A stretch of 64,000 nt of DNA from Anoplolepis gracilipes (taxonomy: Eukaryota; Arthropoda; Insecta; Hymenoptera; Formicidae). Shown here one piece after another: positions 1 through 12,019 of this stretch (position 1 is its first letter; each line of letters starts with the position of its first letter). Position numbers and translations under genes: made by a program. The stretch spans positions 571,001 through 635,000 of the forward strand of contig NC_132981.1 of the NCBI RefSeq assembly GCF_047496725.1. Reading direction: 5' to 3'. Under the pieces are notes generated by a model, which did not search any database, was not told where the DNA came from, and was given only the letters and a program-made list of their open reading frames with translations.

Positions 1-268
1 ATGTAAGGACCTTTTAAACAGTGCAAGGTGTAAGGAGAGGTGTATTAACAAACATATATATGCACATGTGAAACTTTTAAAAGATTGGATATATGTATTA
101 TTGAAATTGAGATAACTTACTCAGGCGGAAAATTAGGAACGGTAGAGATAACTACAAACATCGTCGTATGTCAAACGACATTTGACTGGTAATTAAATCA
201 AATAGGCAATGTCACACATATATACAGACAATAATCACAAACATGTGCAAAACATCAACACATCAAAT

Positions 269-658
269 TTAAATTTTTGGAAGACCGTCGATGATTGGTA
301 AACACGCCTCATTTAATTTAAATATGTCGCTCTGGAGATTTAACGCGTTCTTTTGGCGCTTAATATGAATCATCTCGGACAGCAGTCTTTTCTCCAAGAA
401 AGGTTCCTCATCCAAGATTTCAACCTTCTCCCAATTAAAATCGTGATTTAGCAGTTTATGATTCGCGATGACATATGTAAGATTCTTTTTATGTTCTTTA
501 ATTCTGGTATTCAGTAAACGGCCCGTTTGTCCTACATATGAAGCGTTACAATTAATTTTGTATACTATATTGCTTTTTGCTCTTTTATGTAATCTGTCTT
601 TTTCTACAGTTATAAATCCGCGTAAATTATTTACGGGCGAGTTTTGATGAGAGTTCAA
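269..658 (-). pseudogene. Penelope-like element C-terminus with GIY-YIG endonuclease domain
   Basis: The 129-residue reading frame contains VYKINC, then YVGQTGRLLNTRIKEH, then EMIHIKRQKNALN. This is the GIY-YIG core followed by the usual C-terminal tail of Penelope-like retroelements, in which the reverse transcriptase is fused to a GIY-YIG nuclease that cuts the target for insertion. A stop lies directly before the first residue and no reverse transcriptase motif is seen upstream on this strand, so only the last domain survives. The first codon is TTG, so no true start is claimed. The 268 bases downstream would be the element's 3' untranslated part. Recognition of the domain is firm; the copy is a dead fragment. 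Confidence 0.85.
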
Positions 659-2260
659 TCACACGAGAATTACATACGCAAAACAACGGAATAAAAGCCA
701 CCTCCTTTGTGCGACACAGACGAGTCAGTGGCGAAGAGGTGGTGCCCTCGAGCGGGCCGAAGAGACGGAGAGCCCTGAGAAGGACACGGCATGCGCGTGC
801 AGCAGCGCAGAACCCCGCTGAATTCGAGAAGTGGAGGCGCAGATTTTAAACAGAAGACATCCCTAAAGAAATGGCGAATCCAATGGATGCAACCAATAAT
901 TTAAAGTTAATAGGCATTGTAGACTATAAAGCTCCACCAATGACGACACGTTTCGAGGATCAGAAATGTTTCACATTATAGGTCATTACGCAGCAATAGT
1001 GCAGCGCATAGAGGATAACATTTGGATAGAGCATAATGATCTTTTATCCACAGAAAAAAACTTTTAAAAACAACAAATGTAAACTCTCATTTATTAATGT
1101 ATATAAAAAAATAGTTAAATAATAATTTTATTTTACAAAACATATTTATAAATCTTTTTAATAATTTATCAGAAAATTGAATTACTTGATTCTATCCATT
1201 TTACCCGCCCCACCTATGAATCATCAAATTAAAATTAAAAACAAATAATTTATGTTTCATTTTATAAACTTTATAAACTCACTTTATAAATATAGTTCTA
1301 TGTTGTCAGCAAATTAAACTTAAATTAATTAAAATTTATTTTATAATAAAAAATCGAATAATAAAATCGAAAATATGCGTCAAAATATCTCATTAATTAA
1401 TAGTATTAAGATGTGCTAATGTAGAGTAGTTAGGGGTAGTTTTCGAAGGTGAGAAGTGGAGCAAAATTGGATTTGTTACAAATGGCGGGCAACAAAATCC
1501 AAGAAGCGTTATCAATCGTGATATACTATAAGATAACTTTGGGGATGGTTTTCGAAGTTTAAAAATAAAGCAACAAATTCCGGAATAGAGCAACTAGAAT
1601 TAGAAACAAATTAACTCTAAAGAAATGTAGTGTGTTTTTTTTAATTAAAATTTTTTTTGTGGCTGTGCTAACTTTAATCTTAAGTTAGCATAGCCATTAT
1701 TTTCTCCGAATCGGCTGGAGCAAAATAATCGAGAATTGAACAACAAATTAGCAACAAAAAAGCATTAAATTTATATATAAGTTTTATTCGATTGTGCTAA
1801 AGTGGCTGTGTCAGCTTAATAGATTTTTATCATTATCATAAGATCTGTCCATCTGTCTGTTAAACATGATTATAGTGAAAAAATTTGGAACAATTATGTA
1901 TGTTTCAACTCAACATAACATAGTGCCTCTTCTATATAAAAAAACGTTTCTGTTATTAACTAGTGAAATTGTGGGTTGATTTTTAATAATTTTAATACAG
2001 GCTTCCAATCGACTAATTTGTTTTACAATGTGACGAGTCAACCCATGTATCACTTCTTGGTCTACTAACCAAAGGAGGAATATATCAACTCAATAATTTC
2101 GTATCGTATTGACAATATCTTCATGTTCAATTTTAAGCGTATGACAAAATAATGATGTTTAACTTTTCTTAAACTCGCGTATAACGATGTACTGGTATCG
2201 TTTAATGGTAAGTGATTATACAGTTATATAGCAAATAAACCGGTATTTCTCATATGTTTT
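659..2260. other. Non-coding, AT-rich stretch without a recognised gene
   Basis: Apart from a GC-richer patch at about 690-850 the stretch is AT-rich. It has one short open frame at 1393-1593 on the minus strand with no recognisable motif. I see no gene here. Confidence 0.6.
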
Positions 2261-2264
2261 TTGT

Positions 2265-2360
2265 ATTTTTGCGCTGAGAAAGATCATAAAATTGACCGAA
2301 ACGTTCGTTAGGAGAAGAGATTAAATTGTGACTTATCGTTAAAATAAATTATTGTACACT
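2265..2360 (+). repeat. Penelope-associated terminal motif
   Basis: The stretch contains CTGAGAAAGATC followed by GACCGAAACGTTCG. A short inverted block followed by CCGAAACGTT is common in the terminal repeats of Penelope-like elements. A related sequence occurs in opposite orientation at 15575-15615. Assignment to this family is inferred from the motif alone. Confidence 0.4.
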
Positions 2361-2551
2361 AACTACAGCGTTTTGCTCTTACTCGCCAATTTTCCAATTG
2401 AATTTTATATATATATGCATTTTTTAATTATGGAACACAATTTTAACAATATTATTTCAATAATAACAGAAACTTATATATAAAATATTCAAAATGTGGA
2501 TAATTGTGTTAAATTACAAATTATAACATAACTTTTTTAAAACTTATGTTA

Positions 2552-2555
2552 ATTA

Positions 2556-2616
<61 letters not shown>
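2552..2616. repeat. (AT)n microsatellite
   Basis: Long uninterrupted run of AT dinucleotides with one ATAC interruption near 2570. Confidence 0.95.
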
Positions 2617-2623
<7 letters not shown>

Positions 2624-2793
2624 CATTAAGGAGGCTGCAAAGCGGCTGCAACGTGATGACACTTCAGTAACAATTCAACCAAACAAACATTGGATCACGT
2701 AAAAGACTCTCAAGGAACGGAACAATAAAGGAACGGAAAGAAATAAAGAGCAGGAGATTATTGACAGAAGGGGACAGTGACGAATAAAGGAAG

Positions 2794-4303
2794 TTGAGCA
2801 AAAAAATACAAAGTCAATGTAGACAAGACCAAAACAACTATATCAAGGAAGTATACAGGGAAATAGAGGAACATCATACCAAGGACACCAGAGACCTATA
2901 CAAGAAAGTAAGAGAGTTAACACGGAAATTTAAACCAAAGATAATGACCATTGAAGACAAGAATGGGAAAGTCATATGGGAAGATCAGGAGGTTCTCAAA
3001 CGTGGAGACAATATTGCGAAGAACTACAGCGAGGAGACGGACATAACAAGTGAGCAATTAAAAGAGGACCTGCAACATGAAAAAGAACCCAACATTCTCT
3101 TGTCTGAAGTTATTGAAGCTGTAAGACATCTGAAGCTAAATAAGTCTTTGGGAGTAGACGGAACACAGCCAAGCTCATAAAAGAACTAGGAGACAACGGA
3201 ACTGAAATATTGAAGGACATATGCAATAAAATCTGACAAAGTGGATACTGACCCAAAGATTGGGCCAAATCTGTTTTCATCCCATTCCATAAAAAAAGGT
3301 TCTACGAGGAAATGCCAGAATTATCGAACGATATCCCTGATATCGCACGCAAGCAAGATCCTGCTGAGAATACTGGACCAAAGGCTGCAAGGATACTTAG
3401 ATTGCCAAATTCCACCTAAACAGGCAGGCTTTGTCAAGGGAAAAAGAACCAGAGATCAAATATTTAATATCCGACAACTTATTGAGAAAACCAGAGAACT
3501 CAATACGCCCATGCTTCTGTGCTTTATAGATTACAAGAAAGCTTTTGACTCTGTAAGATGGAGCAGTTTATGGATGGTGTTAAGGGAAATATGGGGGTCC
3601 CACATCATCTAGTGGCTCTCATCGGGAATCTGTATCAAGGAAATGAGGCTGTCGTCTCCTTTGACAAAAAATGCTCAGAAACATTCAAAATACAGAAAGG
3701 AGTACGTCAAGGATGCATCTTATCTCCAAGACTGTTTTACGTCTATGGAGAATACATAATGAGAAGAGCCCTAGAGAACTTTGAAAGTGGCGTGTCGATC
3801 AATGGAAAGAAGATAAACAAGAGAATGCGAACCAGAGATCAGGAAGCGGATAACACTGGCAAGAACAGCGATGTCGAACCTGCTCAAAATATGGTCAGAC
3901 AAACATGTCAAGGAACACTAAGAAGGCCCTAGTGAACACGCTGGTCTTCTCCATATTCGCATATGGCTCCGAATCCTGAACCATGAAAAAGGCAGGCGCC
4001 GAATAGATGCTTTTGAAATGTGGTGCTGGAGGATGCTCCGTATACCCTGGACTGATCACAGAACCAACGATATTAAATGAGTTGAGAATTAAAGTTCGAT
4101 TATCAACTATCTGCCGTCGGCGCATTTTACAGTTCTTTGAACATATTACCCGACGAGAAAATGATAACCTAGAGAGACTGATCATCCAAGGAAAAGTCAT
4201 AGACAAAAGACCACGGGTAGATCCCCTAATAGATCAAATTAAAGAGATTATGGGAGAGTCGCTGAAAACAAATGTAAGAGCAGCAGAGGATAGACAGCAC
4301 TGA
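2794..4303 (+). pseudogene. Non-LTR retrotransposon reverse transcriptase relic (RTE/BovB-like)
   Basis: Four overlapping frame fragments (2794-3180, 3241-3612, 3558-3932, 4007-4303) follow the order of a LINE reverse transcriptase. They show NKSLGVDG, QNYRTISLISHASKILLRIL, the catalytic block LCFIDYKKAFDSV, and GVRQGCILSPRLF followed by GEYIMRRALE. The (F/Y)ADD catalytic box expected after KKINK is missing: the sequence jumps from KINKRMRTRD to downstream sequence, so an internal deletion removed the active site. The tail (ILQFFEHITRREN, IKEIMGESL) is the usual C-terminus of RTE-type elements in insects. No endonuclease domain is seen upstream. At least three frameshifts and the deletion make this a dead 5'-truncated copy. 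The clade is inferred from motif wording and could be a related clade. Confidence 0.75.
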
Positions 4304-4395
4304 AGGCAATCAATCAATCAGCATACATAGTCATGATGTCACGACTCTTCAGATATGAAGATACGACTGAGAAGAAGATATATGTGTATATATAT

Positions 4396-4800
4396 ACAGA
4401 GTGTCCCGAAATGACCGGTAAATATTCTAATGGCAGGTTCTTTAGAACATTTTAAAACAAAAAGTTTAATACAAAAATGTCGAGGCTATAATAGTTTTCA
4501 AATTAGAAAGATTTAAAGATCACGAATGACAGGACTAGAATTTTGCGCGCTCAGGCACGGCAAAATAACAAGTGATAAAAGTGCTTCTATGAATTTATCT
4601 AATTTATCTAATTCTTTTATCACTTGTTATTTTGCCGTATTTGAACGCGCAAAATTCTAGTCCTGTCATTCGTGATCTTTAAATCTTTCTAATTTGAAAA
4701 CTATTATAGCCTCGACATTTTTGTATTAAATTTTTCGCCTTAAAATGTTCTAAAGAACCTGCCATTAAAATATTTACCGGCATTTTCGGGACACCCTGTA
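4396..4800. mobile_element. Foldback (hairpin) MITE with CAGAGTGTCCCG ends
   Basis: The left arm (about 4397-4581) and right arm (about 4613-4800) are near-perfect reverse complements separated by a loop of about 30 bases. The left end reads CAGAGTGTCCCGAAATGACC and the right end reads TTCGGGACACCCTG, flanked by TATATA on both sides. There is no coding capacity. This is a complete non-autonomous foldback element, probably inserted at a TA-rich target. Confidence 0.85.
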
Positions 4801-5345
4801 TATATATACATATATAAGGGGCACTCCATACGAAATCGATCACTTTTTTCCGTGAATATTTTTTATTTGCTTCATTTTTTTTTTATGTTTTTGCACTTAT
4901 TGAAAGTAGTTTCCAAGATTCTTTTTAGATTTTTATCTCCATCCATACTCGAGTTATAAATTAAGAAAAGAAATTAATAAAAAAAAATTCAAATAGTTAT
5001 TACTTTAAGAAGAATAAAGATATTGGCATTTATCAGGTGGTCATTTTATTTTGTTTTTGAATGTAGTTTTCGAAAAAAATATTGAAAAAATTTTTAAAAA
5101 TAATTTGACATTGTTTTAGTCAATTTTAATCAAAATTATTTTTTTTTTCCTTAATGAGACTTCTTCAATTTTTTTCTAAAAAATTGATGACATTTTAGAC
5201 TTAAATACAAAATTTTTGAGCCATGAGCGAAGAGAGGATTCAAATAACTTTGATTTTTTAAGACCATTTTTTGCAACTTTTTTTTTTCGAAAATCACATT
5301 TTTTAGTTTTTGACATTACTCTGATAACAAAAAGAGTTTACAGAC
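4801..5345. other. AT-rich non-coding stretch
   Basis: Rich in T and A homopolymers. It starts with GGGGCACTCCATACG, which resembles another repeat end. I see no gene. Confidence 0.6.
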
Positions 5346-5940
5346 ATAATAAATACTCATTCTAAAATAATAATAGAAAAAAAAATTTTAATATTTTTTA
5401 AAACTATTTTTTTGCTGTTTTTCTAAAAAATAATGTTTATTAATTTCTTAGACGACTCCTATCGAAAAAGAAGCTTTGCAAATAAAAGATTAATTAAATA
5501 ACATTAATTATATAAAACATATTTTATTAGAAATTATAACACAATAACATTTATTTTTTAATAATTTATTAAAATAATTAATTAATTTTTTTTTTCCTTT
5601 TTCTTTGTTTTTCTGTGTGTTTAAATATTTCATAAGATTTTACATTAGTAGATTGAGAAAATCTTTTAACATTAATAATTCCATAAATAATAAATAATAA
5701 ATAATAAATTATTTAAATTATTAAAAAATAAATGTTATTTTGTTATAATTTCTAATAAAATATCTTTTATTTAATTAATTTTATTTAATTAATCTTTTAT
5801 TTGCAAAGTTTCTTTTTCGATAGGAGTCGTCTAAGAAATTAATAAACATTATTTTTTAGAAAAACAGCAAAAAAATAGTTTTAAAAAATATTAAAATTTT
5901 TTTCTCTATTATTAATATTTTAGAATGAGTATTTATTATA
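5346..5940. repeat. Large AT-rich inverted repeat
   Basis: The sequence from about 5346 to 5590 (containing AGACGACTCCTATCGAAAAA) is repeated as reverse complement from about 5705 to 5940 (TTTTTCGATAGGAGTCGTCT at 5813-5832). The arms are roughly 235 bases and the centre about 115 bases. No coding potential is seen. It is probably a foldback element with decayed ends, or an inverted duplication. Confidence 0.8.
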
Positions 5941-6061
5941 TATTTAATACGTAAATACACAGTACACATATACATATATTGTATATATAAATTTAAGATA
6001 AATTTTAAAAAATTTGTAAGTTAACACATAATTATTTTATTGATTCCTCGCAATATTCTGC

Positions 6062-6063
<2 letters not shown>

Positions 6064-6108
<45 letters not shown>
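6064..6108. repeat. (TA)n microsatellite
   Basis: Uninterrupted TA dinucleotides. Confidence 0.95.
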
Positions 6109-6113
<5 letters not shown>

Positions 6114-6276
6114 TTTATATAAATATTTTAAGTGATAGTTCGTAGTTTATGTTAAATTAGATCAAATTTAAGTATAAAATTTCTTGTAAACTATTTCATT
6201 TTTAGCCATCATACTCTTAAATATTTTTACACAGAATTTTGTCAGGAATCAATTTATGTACAAAAATTATAGTAAA

Positions 6277-6925
6277 TATGCATAAGTACTACTCCAAAAA
6301 AAACTCAAATTTTTTTATTGTAATCAAAAAAACTAGTGCGAAGATAGTATGTACAAGTGTTTTTACGAAGGCGCAAGTCTTTCTGAAGAAGTTATGACGA
6401 TGGAAAATACTAGATACGATGTATTAATTGGAAACATAAAACTATGCATACTCAGGCCTTTACCTTTGTTTACAAACATATAGTTTCATAACACACACAT
6501 ACGGGGGTGCAGGGAGGGCCTTCGGTCCCTCTCCCGCACTTACCCCGTCCACCTCGTTTCACGTTAAAAGTTGCAAACCTATATAAACTTTGCTTTGTCT
6601 TGCAACGTACATGCGAAGCGTGGACGGGGTGGGTGCGGGAGGGGGGGGTCGAAAGCCCCTTTTGCACCCTCGTGCGTGTGTGTGTGTGTGTGTATTATGA
6701 AACTAACTAATATACATGTTTTCTTTTCGTTTCTATCAACTTTTTTTGAAGATCTTATAAATAATGATGAATAAATTTATTTATGTAATTTTTTCATTTA
6801 AAATTTATAAAAAGACTTGAGCCTTCGTAAAAACACTTGTACGTACTATCTTCGCACTAGTTTTCTTGATTACAATAAAAAAAATTTGAGTTTTCTTTGG
6901 AGTAGTACTTATGCATATTTACCAA
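6277..6925. mobile_element. Foldback element, family A, full-length copy
   Basis: The outer arms at about 6277-6395 and 6808-6925 are inverted copies (ATGCATAAGTACTACTCC on the left, GGAGTAGTACTTATGCAT on the right). Inside is a GC-rich second hairpin, about 6500-6660, with CCTTCGGTCCC, CTCCCGCAC and the matching GTGCGGGAGGGG. The short frames predicted in this area (6470-6774) follow the hairpin and a TG microsatellite and are not genes. A second copy of the family lies at 31333-31710. Confidence 0.8.
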
Positions 6926-7122
6926 AATTATGATAGTTTTATTTAAAAAAATGAAAATAACTTTCATAACTCAAAAAAGGTCACGAGTAAAAATAAAATT
7001 TTGTACATGCATTATGTAGCAAACTCAAAGCCATGCAAAGTCTTTTTGTAATTTCAATTAGTTGCAAGATATTTATGAGCAGACACTCTGTATATACATA
7101 CACACACACACACACACACATA

Positions 7123-8471
7123 CAGGGTGTCCCATTTTAAGTGTCCACCCCAAATATCTCTCTTAGTTTTGATTTTAGAGAAAAATGATTCAGACATGTG
7201 TTGTATGGTTTCGAGAGGGCCATAAGATGATATCATTGGTTTGACCTTGAAGAATCATTTGAAGGTCACCTCAATTTTTTTTAATGGAACACCCTATATA
7301 TTATTGCATATTCTTGTAGCTTATCTCGAGAGCTTTCCAAAACACTATAATCAAATGTTTTTTCATTAAACATTTTTCAAGTTATAAGGCTTCAAAGTTG
7401 CAGTATTTTGACTTAAAATACAAGATATCTTGTAAAATATTCATTTTTCGATTATCTTACCTTAATACTTTTATGCACAGAATTGTAAGATAGCTTTTAA
7501 TTAAAGCCAATCTGTTTATAAACTTGTCAAGATGTTTCCACGGGAGAAAGATATTATTGATAATGTTCCGTGAAATATATTTTGAACTTGTATAAAAATA
7601 ACACTCACTATTATTTAGAATGTTAAACACAAGTATTTATTTATATATAAAAGAAAGTAAAAGTTAACACAACTTTCTTAAAATAATTATAGGACTTTAA
7701 TCGATTAAAAAAACGGAAAGGATCTTAGACACAACCGATCACTCGCGCAGATATCGATAAAAGACGAATCTGCAGCGTGATGACGTGACGAACCCTTTTG
7801 TTATTTTGTTGTTAAACAACGTACTTAGAATATATAAATACTATTTAATTTTACCGTGTATACAGACGCATATTAGAGTAGCCAATAGGAGAATAGTAAG
7901 TAAAAAGGAGAATAGTAAGTAAATGCGAACATAGATATACAACATCATAGATGATATCTTATAGAATAATGAGACAAATCAATTGGCGTAATTAAAATAC
8001 ATAATTATGTTAAAGTAAAAATGTGTAACTGCTAAATGTAAATTCAGATTTTTTCTTAAAGATAACTATGTGTTTTCTTTACACTAATTGATTTGTCTCA
8101 TTCATCTGTGCATAAAAGTATTAGGGTAAGATAATCGAAAAATGAATATTTGACGAGATATCTTGTATTTTATGTCAAAATATTGCAACTTTGAAGCCTT
8201 ATAACTCGAAAAGTATTTAATGAAAAAATATTTTATTATAGTGTTTTGGAAAGCTTTTGAGGTAAGCTACAAGAATATGTAATGAAAAATAGTAGGTTCC
8301 ATTTAAGAAATTAAAGATGACCTTTACGTGACCTTCAAATGACTCTTCAAGGTCAAACCAATGGTACCATCTTATGGCCCCCTTGAAACCATATAACATG
8401 TCTGAACTATTTTTCTCGAAATCAAAAATAAGAGAGATATTTGGGGTGGACACTTAAAATGGGACACCCTG
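7123..8471. mobile_element. Element B: long terminal inverted repeats with CAGGGTGTCCC ends
   Basis: The left arm 7123-7486 starts CAGGGTGTCCCATTTTAAGT. The right arm 8104-8471 is its diverged reverse complement, ending ATGGGACACCCTG. Both arms contain GGCCATAAGATG, TTGACCTTGAA and TACAAGATATCT. The 617-base interior has no recognisable gene. It has the layout of a non-autonomous DNA transposon. A third copy of the arm plus part of the interior lies at 29714-30195. Confidence 0.8.
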
Positions 8472-8560
8472 TGTGTGTGTATATATATATACATACACAT
8501 ATATATATATATATATATATATGTGTATGTATATATATATACACACACACAGGGTGTCCC

Positions 8561-8599
<39 letters not shown>

Positions 8600-8690
8600 T
8601 ATATATATTTATATATATATATATTTGTATATAATATATATATATATTTGTGTGTGTGTGTGTGTGTGTACAAAGCCATATAAATACATA
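8472..8690. repeat. Compound TG/TA microsatellite
   Basis: Alternating (TG)n, (TA)n and (CA)n runs, with another CAGGGTGTCCCAT end embedded at about 8549-8562. Short frames here encode only YI/CV repeats and are artefacts. Confidence 0.9.
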
Positions 8691-8766
8691 TATTAAAAAA
8701 TTTCAAATCACAGCACAATTAATGGAAAACTTATTTATTTATTTAGATAGATGAAAGTTAACATAC

Positions 8767-9629
8767 CCCATAGACGGTAATACATTAATATTAAAGCCAT
8801 CTATTCGAGAAATTTTATTTAATTTGATTATACCATTTTGCCACATTGTTAAGTCAAACTTTATAATGTAATTTCTAAATTTATAGTATTCTAGCCAATA
8901 CAGATTTCTTGCTATCCAGTCAATGCAGAGACTAAATGCATCCCTTTTGAGACTAATTATTTTTGTAATATTATTTTTATTCATGTCTAATGTCATTAAA
9001 GCCCGGTCATAACTGTTCATAAAATAAATTTTATGCTCCGTTATTGAGTAAGCACTTTCCATTCCATTCTTAATAAGAATAACGATGGTATTTAAATCCA
9101 GATCTCATATTTCGATACCATTAATCGAATTTATCAATAATTTAGGTATTGGATTTTCGTTCGTAGTTGACACATTTATTAAATCTGTGTAAGGACTAGC
9201 ACCAACTTTAGTACGCGCTCGTACTTGAAAGTAGTATGTCGTATTAGATTTTAAATTGTGCAGCGTGAACTCCATTATTGTGGCTGAGATACTTTTGTCA
9301 TTACAGATTTGAATTTGTTTTAAATTCTCGATGAACCAACACTGCACTGTGTATCCTTGTATCACTTCGTCGGTAAATTCAGGTTGGTTCCATCTGTAAA
9401 AAAATTATTTTATATTATATTATAGCTTTTTTATATTTTATGTGTATTAAAATAACAGAATTAACATTTTTATATGTATATAATGTGAAATTTAAAAAGA
9501 TGAAGAATACAAGCTAAGAATTTTAGATTCTTTACCTGAATGTCACAGAAATGTCGTCTCTTTTATTTGTGAATCCGTTAGAGAATTCTACAAATGCTCT
9601 AGGAAATGTTGGTTCACTCAAAATGTTTT
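8767..9629 (-). pseudogene. Sevenless/ROS-type receptor tyrosine kinase, two ectodomain exons
   Basis: Two exons can be placed from consensus splice sites: 9536-9629 (acceptor TTTCTAG, donor GTAAAG) and 8767-9393 (acceptor TTTACAG, donor GTATGT), joined by a 142-base intron. The first part encodes a fibronectin type III domain (SNTTYYFQVRARTKVG). It is followed by the start of a YWTD-type beta-propeller (YSITEHKIYFMNSYDRAL, then CIDWIARNLYWLEYYKFRN). The order FN3 to propeller with an ALA/CIDWIxRxxYW segment matches the insect Sevenless receptor ectodomain, which signals in photoreceptor specification. An in-frame TGA at about 9103-9105 lies between the two domains, just after NGIEI. No kinase, membrane segment or other receptor exons are seen nearby. 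I read it as a pseudogenised fragment; a single sequencing error cannot be excluded. Confidence 0.7.
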
Positions 9630-9639
9630 CTAGAAATTT

Positions 9640-10360
9640 TAAGATTGTATATATTGAATATTAAATATGTATAAGAGAGAATATTAAGTAAATTATCTCA
9701 GTAGCTAAAAAAAAGTAAAAAGATTTGAAGAAAAAAAAAAGAAAAATAAACGTAAATAACAATATATAAAAATTAACACAAGATTATCGATTTTTAAATT
9801 AATAAAATAATATAAAAATGGCTTTAAAAGATTTAGAAAAGTAATTGTTAATCCCAAGCAAAACGAAATAAAAAGTTTTTTTATAGTTTTAATAATGCTA
9901 TAAACATTTTTTTAAGGTTTCTTGATTAAGAAATTAGAAATATAATATTTGTAATTTCATTGAAACAAAAAATACATGCAAATATAAGATTAGTAAATCC
10001 ATAAACGATATTTCTTATTTTTCTGCAAAGCGTTACAGCTTTAATTCTCCTTTTTATCGTGTTTTGATATGAAAGTATACGGAGAAATGATGTTCATATA
10101 CATACAAGAAGTGAGCAGTGAGTATGATCTCGCGCCTCTGAGAAATGTGAATAAAAAAAAGTTAAAGACAAGATTTAACTTATATTTTTGTCTACTAATT
10201 TAAAAATAAAGGGATTTGACGAGATTTTTAAGTGTTAAGAAGATGAATCGCTTTTTGTCGAGTTGTGATACATTGCGATAAAATATCAGTTTCGTGTGAC
10301 AACGACTATTCATCACAAACATTGGTAAGAACACCCATACAGCACCGAAACTTTCAGTTA
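9640..10360. other. AT-rich intronic or intergenic stretch
   Basis: No gene or repeat unit is recognised. If the receptor fragment is part of a real gene this would be intron. Confidence 0.5.
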
Positions 10361-10364
10361 TATT

Positions 10365-11520
10365 GCAGCAACGTTGCAACATTGCAAGTTTCAATGTAAT
10401 ATTGCATGGAGATTACAAAGACATACAATTGCAATATTTCATTGAAATGATCCAGCAATGTTGCAGAAACATTCTGCGTAAACGACGGCGCTAAATTTTA
10501 TAATGTGCGTCGTCTGTTCAGTGTTCAGTGTTCAGTAGCGCACGCATATGTCAACGCGGTAAAGCGTTGACAGCACATAATACTAAAAGATGACGAGAGG
10601 ATGTCTTTTTTTTAAAGTCATCTTTCTAACCAGGCTAAAAGATGTCTAAAAGAATATCTTTCTACCCACAAAAAAGTCATCTTTTGAAAGATGTTTAAAA
10701 GATGTCTTCTAAAAGTCATAATTAATTTTAGTCGACGAAAAGATGTCTTTTTGATCATTTTTTTAGTCATCTTTTCGACAAGACAAAAAAGATCTATTTT
10801 ATAATATACGTGTTCCTTTGTTTGCGGCTACGTGTCGTGCTCTTAACTATAACTCGTATTCAAGTTTTCATAACATATAATATATAAAGACTACAAAGAA
10901 TACAGGTATTACTAAATATGAAATATAAAGTATATTTTTTTTTATCAATTTATTTTCTGGTATAATCCAATAAGAGATACAAAATATGAAATATAATCTA
11001 TAAGAATAACTTATAATTAAGACGTAAAAAACATTAGAAATGACTAAAAAGATGTCTAAAAGAAGCTATAAAGACGACTGAAAGATATCTATAATAGTCA
11101 TCTTTTAGTCAACATATGGATAGGCTTATAAGAGACTGAATTCGGGTCATAAGACAGCTTTAAGTCAACTTTCCGTAGACTAAACGCTTCGACTAAAAGA
11201 TGTCTTTGACAAAATTATGCTCAGTTTTAGTAATATTTTTAGTCGACTTTGTGCTGTCTGGGATGTTTCTGAGGTCACACATTTCAATGTTGCTATAATA
11301 TTTTATTGCAATGTTTCTAAAAGCATACATTTCAATGTTGCTGCAATGTTTCATTGCAATATCTCCCAGGGCGGACATTTCAATGTTGCCGCAATCTTGC
11401 AACAACATTGCAGCGATATTTCGCAACTTCTATGCAATATTTCAGTGTAATATCTATGCAATGTTTCAGTGTAATATCTATGCAATGTTTCTGCAACATT
11501 TCCGTGCTGTATGAGCAATA
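10365..11520. repeat. Degenerate TTGCAATGTTTC / AAAAGATGTCT repeat block
   Basis: Many imperfect copies of a TTGCAATGTTTC-like unit cluster at both ends (10365-10480 and 11270-11515), in opposite orientation. The right end includes direct copies of TATGCAATGTTTCAGTGTAA. Between them AAAAGATGTCT recurs in both orientations (10600-10800 and 11040-11215). A GTTCAGT triplet lies at about 10519-10540. The short open frames at 11193-11560 are translations of this repeat. It is probably one decayed element with repetitive inverted ends. Confidence 0.6.
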
Positions 11521-11684
11521 TAGTTTGATGATAATAATTGCTTGCGACCATTTTAATTAATTTTTTATTAATTATTACGATAATTGATCCTTGATTTAAC
11601 TCGCTTTATCTGCACATAAAAGATAATGAAATTATTATCGGACATCTTATATATAACAGCATTTGAATATTCATTGTTTGGTGA

Positions 11685-12016
11685 CGTGCAATCATTGGTG
11701 CTATACGTAGCTAACATTAAAGCACTAACTAACTTCTCCTCTCTCTAAATTATTTAAAAATTCTTTTTTCTCCTATTTTGAATATAATGATCTCCCTTTT
11801 TAACAAGTCGTTAAGTGGTTTGGCAATGAAATTAAAAAATTTTGTATAATTTTTCTTAAATTAGAGCAAATTCAAACATATAAATATTCTATACATTACA
11901 AAGTATTAGAAAACTTACTACCGCTTGCACACCACTTTTAGATGGACTTATACTTGCTTTAGTTACTAAATGTCCTAAATATTTAATGCTAGTAAACAAC
12001 AATTTGCATTTATCAA
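11685..12016 (-). pseudogene. Ty3/gypsy reverse transcriptase 3' fragment, minus-strand copy
   Basis: Read on the minus strand, 11810-12010 encodes LLFTSIKYLGHLVTKASISP, which is the KYLGH segment at the C-terminal end of a Ty3/gypsy reverse transcriptase. It is followed by a decayed version of the region leading into RNase H. Stops interrupt it (a TAG after LILCNV). The same fragment, with the same TAG region, occurs inverted at 16370-16720, so the two form inverted repeats about 4.4 kb apart. Confidence 0.7.
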
Positions 12017-12019
12017 TGT

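Noticed and set aside
2265..2320. Hammerhead ribozyme
   Set aside because: The CTGA and GAAAC-like parts are present, but the paired stems needed could not be confirmed by eye.
6470..6774. Short frames on both strands around the GGCCTTCGG hairpin
   Set aside because: They lie in a foldback element and a TG microsatellite, with no conservation of frame in the second copy at 31.4 kb.
8422..8718. Overlapping frames on both strands rich in YI, TH and CV
   Set aside because: They are translations of TA/TG microsatellites.
10365..11520. CRISPR-like array
   Set aside because: Units are degenerate, of unequal spacing and in both orientations; the genome is eukaryotic.
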